Assembly: GCA_003140705.1 (NCBI GenBank)
Contig: PLKU01000117.1
Coordinates: 3,975 to 9,553, forward strand
Length of the DNA: 5,579 bases
Direction of reading: 5' to 3'
Source: Acidobacteriaceae bacterium
GTDB taxonomy: Bacteria > Acidobacteriota > Terriglobia > Terriglobales > Acidobacteriaceae
Shown here: positions 1 through 5,579 of the stretch, piece after piece
How the letters are laid out: each line of letters begins with the position of its first letter
How positions within the stretch are numbered: the first letter of the stretch is position 1
Notes under the pieces: model-generated
What the model saw: only the letters and a program-made list of their open reading frames with translations
Database searches by the model: none
What the model was told of the DNA's origin: nothing
Translations under genes and position numbers: made by a program

Positions 1-2400
1 AAGGCGGGCAAGATCGAACCGGAGCGTCTGATTCATCTGCCACTCGAGCAACTTGCCACTGGCAGGAAGACGAACCTGCTCGGTGGGGTGGAGGGCGACA
101 AGGGAGTTCCGTTTCCGGCAGCAATCGCGGTTCTAGGACCCCAGGGCGCTGAAAAGCTCCTCGTGGCCGAAAATCTCTCTGACAATGTACTGCTGATTGA
201 TGCCGGCACCGGGTCGATTGAAAAGACTTTCGATCTCTCTCAGAGCGACGCCGTGCCGTCTGCCTATCCGGTTGCTCTCGCGGTCACGAAGGATGGAACG
301 CGCGGGTTTGTTGCGTTGTGGAATGCATCCGAAATTGTGGAACTCGATCTGGCTAAGAGGGCGGTCGGCCGAAAACTGGCTCTTCTCAAGCCGTCGAGCC
401 CTGTGGCGCCGGGCACGCACCCCTGCGCATTCGAGTTTTCGCCGGACGGGAGGATTTTATATGTAGCGCTGGCCAATCGGGATTCGGTTGCGGCGGTGAA
501 TGTGGGTGCGGGACAGTTTTCAGTGAAAGGATACTTCGATACACGGCTGCCGGGGCAAAGCTACTTTGGCGCGGAGCCCGAAGCGCTTGCCGTGAACGCG
601 GATGGCAGCAGGTTGTATGTGGCAAATGCCATCACCGATGCCGTTGCGGTGATCGACACAACAAAACTCGCGATCGAGGCGTCGAAGCAGGGCATGGTGG
701 AGCCGATCGGCTTTGTGCCCACCGAGTGGATGCCCATGTCCATGGCGTTTCTGCCTACTGCAACCGGGGGCAAGCTGTATGTCGCCACCGCCAAGGGTAA
801 GGGGACCGGGCCGAACAATTATCCCCAGCGACAGACGGAAGAAATAAGGAAACGGCGCAATCAAACGCCGTCAACTTACATCGCGACACTGCTCTATGGA
901 TCGTTGGCTACGCTGGATTCGGCAGAGATTGAGAAGAATTTGCGGACTTGGACTTCGGTTGTGGTCGAGTCGAACCGGATGAAGGCTGCTGCGGAGAAGA
1001 TTACCTTTGCAGGTGGAACGCAAGATCGGATCAAGCACGTCATCTACATCATCAAGGAGAATCGGACCTACGATCAGGTGCTTGGCGATCTGCAAAAAGA
1101 CGGCAAGCCCGTTGGCAACGGTGACCCTAAGATGACCATGTACGGCGAAGCGATCACGCCGAATCAGCACAAGCTGGCCCTGCAGTTCGGTGTGCTGGAC
1201 AACTTCTTCGATTCGGGCGAGGTGTCGGGCGACGGGCACGTCTGGTCTACCGCCGCCATCGGCACCGACTACCTGGAGAAGACCTGGCAGCAGGAGTACA
1301 GCCGCGGGCAGAGAAGCTACGATTGGGAAGGCGCGGTTGCGGAGAACTACCCGCTGTTGCAGAAGATTCCCGATGTGAACGAACCTTCGAGTGGCTATCT
1401 CTGGGGTGATCTCGCTAGACACGGCAAGACCTATTACCACTTTGGCGAATACATATCGACCACTTTTTGCAACGAGGCGCGCGTAGCCGACCCGCAGATG
1501 GGTCCTCTGATGCAGGGCCGCGACTGCACGCATAAGGAAATTAAGCCAGGCGAAGAACTCCCTGCGGCTTGGGGTGGCGGGGCCAATAAGTGGCCCTGGC
1601 CTATTCCGCTGATCGCCGCGAATGTGGCTACAAAGCCGGAACTGGTGGGGCACTTTGCCGAGGAGACGCCAGACTTCAACCTGAGAGTGCCCGACCAGCT
1701 GCGGGTTGAGATCTTTCTGCGGCATTTAAAGGGTTGGATTGCGGACAAAGAGCAGGGCAAGGACACCATGCCAAACTTTGTTTTGCTGCGGCTGGGCAAC
1801 GACCATACCGCGGGGACCACGCCCGGTGGGCCTACGCCGAAGGCCTCGGTTGCCGACAACGACCTGGCCGTTGGGCGCGCGGTCGAGGCGATCTCGCACT
1901 CGCCATACTGGGACGATACGGCGTTCTTCATCCTGGAAGACGATGCGCAAAATGGCGGCGACCACGTGGACGGGCACCGGAGTATTGCGCTGGTGGTCAG
2001 CAAGTACTCGCCGCGTGACGCAGGCGGAGCGCCGTTTGTAGACAGCAGATTTTTCTCCACGGTGAGCGTGGTGCGGACAATGGAGACGCTGCTGGGACTG
2101 CCGCCCATGAACAACAACGACGCATTCTGCTCGCTGATCTCGACTCTGTTCGCAGGTCCCGGCGATCAGCCGGCCTATGAGGCGGACACCTCGAACCGGG
2201 ACAACGGGCTGATCTACACGGCCAACACCAAAAAAGCAGAGGGCGCCAGCGAAAGCATGAAGATGGACTTTCGCCACGCCGATCACGCCGACGCGCAAAA
2301 GTTGAACGTGATTCTGTGGAAAGATGCGATGGGTGACGCGCCCGTACCGGCCATGCTGAAGGTGCGCGCAAAGAGCAGCGCCAAGGATGACGACGACTAG
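1..2400 (+). CDS. YncE-like beta-propeller / alkaline-phosphatase-superfamily phosphoesterase fusion protein, 5'-truncated by the window
   Basis: The frame is open from base 1 to the TAG at 2398-2400 (799 residues visible), so the true start lies to the left; the GTG at 88 is just an internal Val. Residues from about 30 to 260 carry propeller-blade repeats of YVTN/YncE type, for example the blades containing FSPDGRILYVALANRDSV and NADGSRLYVANAITDAV. After a linker, from about residue 343, comes a phosphoesterase domain of the PLC/acid-phosphatase branch. It starts with IIKENRTYDQVLGD (E353, N354, D358), the counterpart of the ENRSFD metal motif, followed by SGDGHVWS (409-416), NDHTAG (600-605) and EDDAQNGGDHVDGH (646-659). 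E353/N354 and D647/D648 are the likely metal ligands by analogy with the acid phosphatase AcpA. C490 and C509 could form a disulfide, and the protein ends in four Asp. Family members are normally exported, but the signal peptide region is not visible. The substrate is unknown (phosphomonoester or phosphodiester hydrolysis). nfo follows 23 bases later. Fold and fusion are confident; biological role is not. Confidence 0.9.
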   Translation, partial: KAGKIEPERLIHLPLEQLATGRKTNLLGGVEGDKGVPFPAAIAVLGPQGAEKLLVAENLSDNVLLIDAGTGSIEKTFDLSQSDAVPSAYPVALAVTKDGTRGFVALWNASEIVELDLAKRAVGRKLALLKPSSPVAPGTHPCAFEFSPDGRILYVALANRDSVAAVNVGAGQFSVKGYFDTRLPGQSYFGAEPEALAVNADGSRLYVANAITDAVAVIDTTKLAIEASKQGMVEPIGFVPTEWMPMSMAFLPTATGGKLYVATAKGKGTGPNNYPQRQTEEIRKRRNQTPSTYIATLLYGSLATLDSAEIEKNLRTWTSVVVESNRMKAAAEKITFAGGTQDRIKHVIYIIKENRTYDQVLGDLQKDGKPVGNGDPKMTMYGEAITPNQHKLALQFGVLDNFFDSGEVSGDGHVWSTAAIGTDYLEKTWQQEYSRGQRSYDWEGAVAENYPLLQKIPDVNEPSSGYLWGDLARHGKTYYHFGEYISTTFCNEARVADPQMGPLMQGRDCTHKEIKPGEELPAAWGGGANKWPWPIPLIAANVATKPELVGHFAEETPDFNLRVPDQLRVEIFLRHLKGWIADKEQGKDTMPNFVLLRLGNDHTAGTTPGGPTPKASVADNDLAVGRAVEAISHSPYWDDTAFFILEDDAQNGGDHVDGHRSIALVVSKYSPRDAGGAPFVDSRFFSTVSVVRTMETLLGLPPMNNNDAFCSLISTLFAGPGDQPAYEADTSNRDNGLIYTANTKKAEGASESMKMDFRHADHADAQKLNVILWKDAMGDAPVPAMLKVRAKSSAKDDDD

Positions 2401-2411
2401 AGTCAGAGCGT

Positions 2412-2417
2412 TAAACT
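2412..2417 (+). promoter_or_regulatory. Possible -10 element (TAAACT) for a leaderless nfo transcript
   Basis: TAAACT, preceded by T (TTAAACT from 2411), keeps the key T, A and final T of a sigma70 -10 box. It ends 6 bases before the nfo ATG, which would place transcription start at or next to the start codon. No credible -35 lies 15-19 bases upstream; that region is the end of the preceding gene. Alternatively nfo is only read through from the upstream gene, so this is tentative. Confidence 0.4.
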
Positions 2418-2423
2418 ATCCGC

Positions 2424-3284
2424 ATGAGCAAGCGGATTGGTGTGCATCTGGGTACGGCAGGCGGGGCCTCGAATGCAGTAGAACGGGCGCGGGAGATAGG
2501 CGCGAATACCTTTCAGATTTTTTCATCAAGCCCGCGGATGTGGCGCGCGCCCAAGGTGGACCCGCGACAGGCCGAGCGGATGAAGGCGCTTCGTGCCAGC
2601 CTCGACGTTGGCCCTTTGGTGATTCACACAAGTTACCTGGTGAACGTGTGCAGCCAGTCAGACGATGTGCGGCAGAAGAGCATTGAGGCGTTTCGTGGAG
2701 AAATTGAGCGGGCGCTTATCCTTGGCGCCGAGTACCTGGTGTTGCATCCCGGTTCGTGGAAGGGACTGACGCGGGATGAGGGACTCAAACTGGCGGCGGA
2801 ATCGATTACGCACGCCATCGACGGGCTGCCATGGCACGGTACCGGCTTTCACATCCTGATCGAAAACACGGCCGGCGCGGAGTTTTCGCTTGGCGGCAGC
2901 TTTCAGCAGGTGGCCGAACTGGTCGTACGGCTCAAGCCGACCGCGCCCGTGGGCGTTTGCCTGGACACCTGCCACTCCCATGTGGCCGGTTACGACATGG
3001 TGAGTGCCGAGGGCTACGCGGAGACGATGGACCAGGTAGCAACCACCATGGGGTTTGGGGCGGTACGCGTGTGGCATTGCAACGACGCAAAGTCCGAGCG
3101 CGGATCAAAGCTCGACCGGCACGAGCACATCGGCCAGGGAACCATGGGCGTAGAGCCCTTCAGGCGCTTCGTGAACGATGAACGCTTCGCACATTCGGCC
3201 TTCATCGCCGAGACGCCAGTAGACGAGCCCGGCGACGAAGGGCGCAATGTACGCGTGCTGAAGAGCCTGGTCAATTCTGCTTAG
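2424..3284 (+). CDS. nfo: Endonuclease IV (AP endonuclease, Nfo family)
   Basis: This encodes a complete 286-residue protein, the usual length for Nfo (E. coli about 285). The enzyme cuts the backbone 5' to abasic sites during base-excision repair and removes 3' blocking groups, using a trinuclear Zn centre in a TIM barrel in the cytoplasm. All nine expected ligands are visible: H68 (HTSYLVN), H108 (LHPGS), E147 (IENTAG), D181 and H184 (LDTCHSHVAGYD), H218 (HCNDAK), D231 and H233 (LDRHEHIG) and E263 (AETP). The N-terminal IGVHLGTAGG and the FSSSPRMW segment are also typical. The ATG at 2424 gives a start just before the first barrel strand, as in the family. No Shine-Dalgarno sequence precedes it; a -10-like TAAACT sits 6 bases upstream instead. 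The 23-base gap to the preceding gene also permits co-transcription. No defect is seen. Confidence 0.97.
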   Translation: MSKRIGVHLGTAGGASNAVERAREIGANTFQIFSSSPRMWRAPKVDPRQAERMKALRASLDVGPLVIHTSYLVNVCSQSDDVRQKSIEAFRGEIERALILGAEYLVLHPGSWKGLTRDEGLKLAAESITHAIDGLPWHGTGFHILIENTAGAEFSLGGSFQQVAELVVRLKPTAPVGVCLDTCHSHVAGYDMVSAEGYAETMDQVATTMGFGAVRVWHCNDAKSERGSKLDRHEHIGQGTMGVEPFRRFVNDERFAHSAFIAETPVDEPGDEGRNVRVLKSLVNSA

Positions 3285-3318
3285 AGCGCTGGGAACAAGC
3301 GGGGGATGCACCCGGCGG

Positions 3319-3347
3319 TTGGCAATGTCTGGCCTACTTTTTACAAT
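3319..3347 (+). promoter_or_regulatory. Sigma70-type promoter of the DinB-family gene (TTGGCA-17-TACAAT)
   Basis: The -35 box TTGGCA (3319-3324) and -10 box TACAAT (3342-3347) are separated by exactly 17 bases, and each matches its consensus at five of six positions. Transcription would start near 3352-3359 and leave a leader of roughly 25-32 bases containing the GGAGG site. This makes the gene its own transcription unit, separate from nfo. Confidence 0.75.
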
Positions 3348-3371
3348 AGGTATTCTCTGAATTCACCCGAC

Positions 3372-3376
3372 GGAGG
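3372..3376 (+). promoter_or_regulatory. Ribosome binding site GGAGG that fixes the start of the DinB-family gene
   Basis: A perfect GGAGG core lies 7 bases before the ATG at 3384. It is the only strong Shine-Dalgarno sequence seen in front of a gene here. It decides against the in-frame ATG at 3306, which lies upstream of the promoter. Confidence 0.85.
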
Positions 3377-3383
3377 TCATTGT

Positions 3384-3956
3384 ATGAAGACTTTGTTCAG
3401 GAATCTGGCTTTGATTCTCGCAGCTGCTCTCTGCATTCCTACATTGAGCGCCCAGGCCCCGCCTGCCCAACCGACCCCTCCCAAAGCTCCGGCAAGTCCG
3501 TCGCAGACTTTGCTTGACAACTGGAATGAGATCGGGCGCAAACTGATCGCCATGGCCGAGGATTTTCCCGAGGACAAATACGATTTCAAGCCGAATCCTG
3601 TGCAGCGGTCGTTCGCCGAGCAACTTCTCCACGCTGCCGGTGGAAACTACTTCTTCATTAACCCGGTGAAGGGGCTGAAGCCGCCGTCCAACGACCCAAA
3701 GCGTGCGGATTACGCGACCAAAGCGCAGGTAGTTGCGTTTGTCAAGAAGTCGTTCGCGGACGGAGCCGAGCTGATCAAGAGCAAAGGCGACGCAGGAATG
3801 AACGACCTTTTTGTTGATCCATTTGGCAACCAGCAGAGCCGCTTCAACGAGGGCGCCTGGACGTTGATTGAACACTCAGGTGAGCACTACGGGCAGTTGG
3901 TGGTCTATTACCGGGTGGCGGGACTGGTGCCTCCGGAGTCCCGGCCGAAGAAGTGA
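3384..3956 (+). CDS. Exported DinB-superfamily (DinB_2-like) putative metal-binding protein
   Basis: A 190-residue protein starts at the ATG after GGAGG. The N-terminus is a Sec-type signal peptide: K2 and R6, a hydrophobic core at about residues 7-21, and probable cleavage after LSA (23) or AQA (25). A Pro/Ala-rich linker (25-39) leads to a helical domain from about residue 40. Its pattern fits the DinB/YfiT four-helix bundle: a helix with H83 (EQLLHAAGGNYFF) and a last helix with H164 and H168 (HSGEHYGQLVVYYRVAGLVPPESR), giving the usual three-His metal site. Cytoplasmic relatives include thiol-dependent S-transferases and damage-inducible proteins of unclear activity; for the exported branch no reaction is established to my knowledge. 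An in-frame ATG at 3306 would add 26 residues, but it precedes the promoter and would bury the signal peptide. Family call is confident, function unknown. Confidence 0.88.
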   Translation: MKTLFRNLALILAAALCIPTLSAQAPPAQPTPPKAPASPSQTLLDNWNEIGRKLIAMAEDFPEDKYDFKPNPVQRSFAEQLLHAAGGNYFFINPVKGLKPPSNDPKRADYATKAQVVAFVKKSFADGAELIKSKGDAGMNDLFVDPFGNQQSRFNEGAWTLIEHSGEHYGQLVVYYRVAGLVPPESRPKK

Positions 3957-4027
3957 CCGGTGGGCGGTCTGCTTGAGACGGCTTCAGCAAAGCGAACATG
4001 CCGGCTGAGGGGAATTGCCTGCCCGTT

Positions 4028-4033
4028 TACACT
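4028..4033 (+). promoter_or_regulatory. Possible -10 element (TACACT) immediately before leuS
   Basis: TACACT (within TTTACACT from 4026) ends 6 bases before an in-frame GTG at 4040 and 9 bases before the ATG at 4043. It resembles the -10 boxes ahead of nfo and the DinB gene. No good -35 is found 15-19 bases upstream. If active, the leuS message would have essentially no leader, in keeping with the lack of a Shine-Dalgarno sequence. Confidence 0.4.
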
Positions 4034-4042
4034 GATAGAGTG

Positions 4043-5579
4043 ATGGCGGAAGACAACGAACTGCGTTACGATCCCTCGACGATTGAACCCAAATGGCAGA
4101 AGCGGTGGGAAGCGGACCCCAAGATGTACGCGGCCGAGCCTGCTTCCTGCGGAAAACCAAAGTATTACGTTCTGGAGATGCTGCCGTACCCCAGCGGCCA
4201 GTTGCACATGGGACACGTGCGCAACTACTCCATTGGCGACGCGCTGGCCCGGTATATGTGGATGCACGGCTACAACGTGCTCCACCCCATGGGCTGGGAC
4301 GCCTTCGGCCTGCCCGCCGAGAATGCCGCACTCAAAAACAACACGCCTCCTCGCGAGTGGACCCTCAACAACATTGCCGGCATGAAGCGGCAGTTTGAGC
4401 GCCTGGGCATGGGCTTCGACTGGGCCACGGAAATAACCACCTGCCTACCCGACTACTACCGCTGGAACCAGTGGTTCTTCCTGCGCATGTACGAGCGGGG
4501 CCTGGTCTATCGCAAGAAGAGCAAGGTGAACTGGTGTCCTGAGTGCGCCACGGTGCTGGCCAATGAACAGGTGATCGACGGATGCTGCTGGCGGCATGAA
4601 AACACGCACGTAGAACAGCGTGACCTGGTGCAGTGGTTCTTCCGCATTACTGCTTACGCGCAGGAACTGCTCGACGGCCTGGATAAGCTGGATGGCTGGC
4701 CTGAAAAGGTGCGCACGATGCAGCGCAACTGGATTGGGCGCAGCGAAGGCACCGAAGTAGATTTCTTCCTTGAGAAAGAGAAGAAGAAGGGAACAGGGAA
4801 AACGCGGATTCGCGTTTTTACTACGCGCGTAGACACGATCTTCGGCGCGACCAGCGTGCAGCTTGCCCCGCAACATGCGCTGGTGGCCGAGTTCACTGCC
4901 GCCAACCCTGAGTTGAAGGCTCAGGTCGAGGAGATGATCGAGCAGCAAAAGCGGGCCAGGGAAGCCGGAGACCTGGGCGCAATCGAAAAACACGGCGTAC
5001 CCACCGGGCACTTCGCAGTGAATCCCTACAACGACGAGCGTGTGCCCATCTGGGTGGCCAATTACATTCTTGCCGACTATGGAACAGGCGCCATCATGAG
5101 CGTTCCCGCGCACGACGAGCGGGATTTTGAGTTTGCTGTCAAGTACAACCTGCCGATTGTTCAGGTGATTCATCCTGAAGACAAGACGCTTGCGGTGTTG
5201 CTGCCCTTTGTTTCAGAAGAGGGTGTGCTGCTGAACTCCGGGGACTTCGACGGGCTGACTTGCACTGAGGCCCAGGCAAAGATGCAGGAGCGGGCCGTTG
5301 CCGAGAAGTTCGGCGAGCCCAAGGTGACTTTCCGTTTGAAGGACTGGGGCGTGAGCCGCCAGCGTTATTGGGGAACGCCGATTCCCATGATTCACTGCGA
5401 GAAGGACGGCCTTGTGCCCGTCCCGGACGAGCAGTTGCCCGTGGTGCTGCCGGAGCAGATCGAGATTACACAGCAGGGCGGCTCGCCGCTGAGCCGAGTG
5501 CCTGAGTTCCTGAACACAACGTGCCCCAAGTGCGGTGGGCCTGCTAAACGCGAGACAGACACGATGGATACGTTTGTCG
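4043..5579 (+). CDS. leuS: Leucyl-tRNA synthetase, N-terminal 512 residues (3' end outside window)
   Basis: This cytoplasmic class I synthetase charges tRNA-Leu with leucine. The frame is open to the window edge; roughly 60% of a typical bacterial LeuS (about 860 residues) is present. The Rossmann core opens with YDPSTIEPKWQKRWE and has YYVLEMLPYPSGQLHMGHVRNY with the HIGH box as HMGH (55-58), then HPMGWDAFGLPAENAA. The first zinc module has C165, C168, C181, C182 and H185. The CP1 editing domain spans about residues 225-415, with TTRVDTIFGAT (from 260) and YGTGAIMSVPAHDERD (D361 probably equals the amino-group-binding Asp345 of E. coli). The chain then returns to the catalytic core at DWGVSRQRYWG (434-444). 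CPKC (494-497) starts the second metal knuckle; KMSKS lies beyond the edge. The start is uncertain among ATG 4043, GTG 4040 and ATG 3998; 4043 fits the family N-terminus best. A Lys/Glu-rich insert lies at 244-255. Confidence 0.96.
   Translation, partial: MAEDNELRYDPSTIEPKWQKRWEADPKMYAAEPASCGKPKYYVLEMLPYPSGQLHMGHVRNYSIGDALARYMWMHGYNVLHPMGWDAFGLPAENAALKNNTPPREWTLNNIAGMKRQFERLGMGFDWATEITTCLPDYYRWNQWFFLRMYERGLVYRKKSKVNWCPECATVLANEQVIDGCCWRHENTHVEQRDLVQWFFRITAYAQELLDGLDKLDGWPEKVRTMQRNWIGRSEGTEVDFFLEKEKKKGTGKTRIRVFTTRVDTIFGATSVQLAPQHALVAEFTAANPELKAQVEEMIEQQKRAREAGDLGAIEKHGVPTGHFAVNPYNDERVPIWVANYILADYGTGAIMSVPAHDERDFEFAVKYNLPIVQVIHPEDKTLAVLLPFVSEEGVLLNSGDFDGLTCTEAQAKMQERAVAEKFGEPKVTFRLKDWGVSRQRYWGTPIPMIHCEKDGLVPVPDEQLPVVLPEQIEITQQGGSPLSRVPEFLNTTCPKCGGPAKRETDTMDTFV

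Noticed and set aside
88..90. GTG as the start of the propeller/phosphoesterase gene
   Set aside because: The same frame is open without stops back to base 1, and the upstream residues read like the end of a preceding propeller blade, so the gene is cut by the window edge.
871..1725. 284-codon open frame on the minus strand
   Set aside because: It lies entirely opposite the well-supported phosphoesterase domain, and its translation is rich in Arg, Val and Leu without recognisable motifs, as expected for the antisense of a high-G+C gene.
1434..2298. Two overlapping minus-strand open frames of 227 and 190 codons
   Set aside because: Both are antisense to conserved catalytic motifs of the phosphoesterase and overlap each other; codon-bias shadows.
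3285..3318. Possible terminator after nfo
   Set aside because: Only a weak 4-base-pair CGGG/CCCG pairing is seen, without a T run, just upstream of the promoter.
3306..3383. 26-residue N-terminal extension of the DinB-family protein
   Set aside because: It would start upstream of the -35 box, lacks a ribosome site and would hide the signal peptide; ATG 3384 has GGAGG at the right distance.
3423..3434. Cys17 of the DinB-family signal peptide as a lipoprotein lipobox
   Set aside because: The residues are A-A-L-C; Leu directly before Cys does not fit the small residue needed for lipoprotein signal peptidase, and a normal signal peptidase I site follows.
3363..3875. 170-codon minus-strand open frame opposite the DinB gene
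   Set aside because: It is a shadow: the + strand gene has promoter, ribosome site, signal peptide and family motifs.
3957..4042. Possible terminator between the DinB gene and leuS
   Set aside because: The best pairing is GTCT (3967-3970) with AGAC (3976-3979), only 4 base pairs and with no T run after it.
4773..4797. Purine-rich run (AGAAGAAGAAGG) in leuS as an internal ribosome site
   Set aside because: It encodes the Lys/Glu-rich insert of the editing domain, and no separate reading frame with coding character starts after it.
4445..5173. 242-codon open frame on the minus strand
   Set aside because: It lies opposite the conserved leuS coding sequence; no family is recognised and it has no independent start signal.

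Overview
The window is about 60% G+C by eye and all recognisable genes lie on the + strand. The protein style suggests Acidobacteriota of the Terriglobia type (Acidobacterium, Edaphobacter, Granulicella and Terriglobus relatives). The pointers are a large exported YncE-like propeller fused to an alkaline-phosphatase-superfamily phosphoesterase, and a small exported DinB-fold protein with a Pro/Ala-rich linker. This placement is an inference from gene content; no rRNA or other phylogenetic marker was compared.

Layout: (1) bases 1-2400 hold the 3' part of the propeller/phosphoesterase gene, whose 5' end is outside the window. (2) After a 23-base gap, 2424-3284 is a complete endonuclease IV (nfo) with all nine expected metal ligands. 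(3) A 99-base gap carries a clear sigma70-type promoter (TTGGCA-17-TACAAT) and a GGAGG ribosome binding site, then 3384-3956 encodes an exported DinB-superfamily protein. (4) An 86-base gap leads to leuS at 4043, which runs off the right edge with 512 codons present. That is roughly 60% of a normal leucyl-tRNA synthetase: catalytic N-terminus, first zinc module, CP1 editing domain and the start of the return to the catalytic domain.

The four genes do not form an evident pathway. They cover exported phosphoesterase activity, base-excision DNA repair, a secreted metal-binding helical-bundle protein and tRNA charging, so this looks like ordinary chromosomal housekeeping and accessory sequence. 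I saw no mobile element, CRISPR array, RNA gene or intrinsic terminator, and no gene-free stretch exceeds 100 bases.

The most notable non-coding signal is a shared -10-like heptamer, TTA(A/C)A(A/C)T, in front of three genes. At nfo and leuS it sits 6-9 bases from the start codon with no Shine-Dalgarno sequence, which suggests leaderless transcripts. At the DinB gene it sits far enough upstream to leave room for a real ribosome binding site. I did not find a convincing novel multi-gene system.
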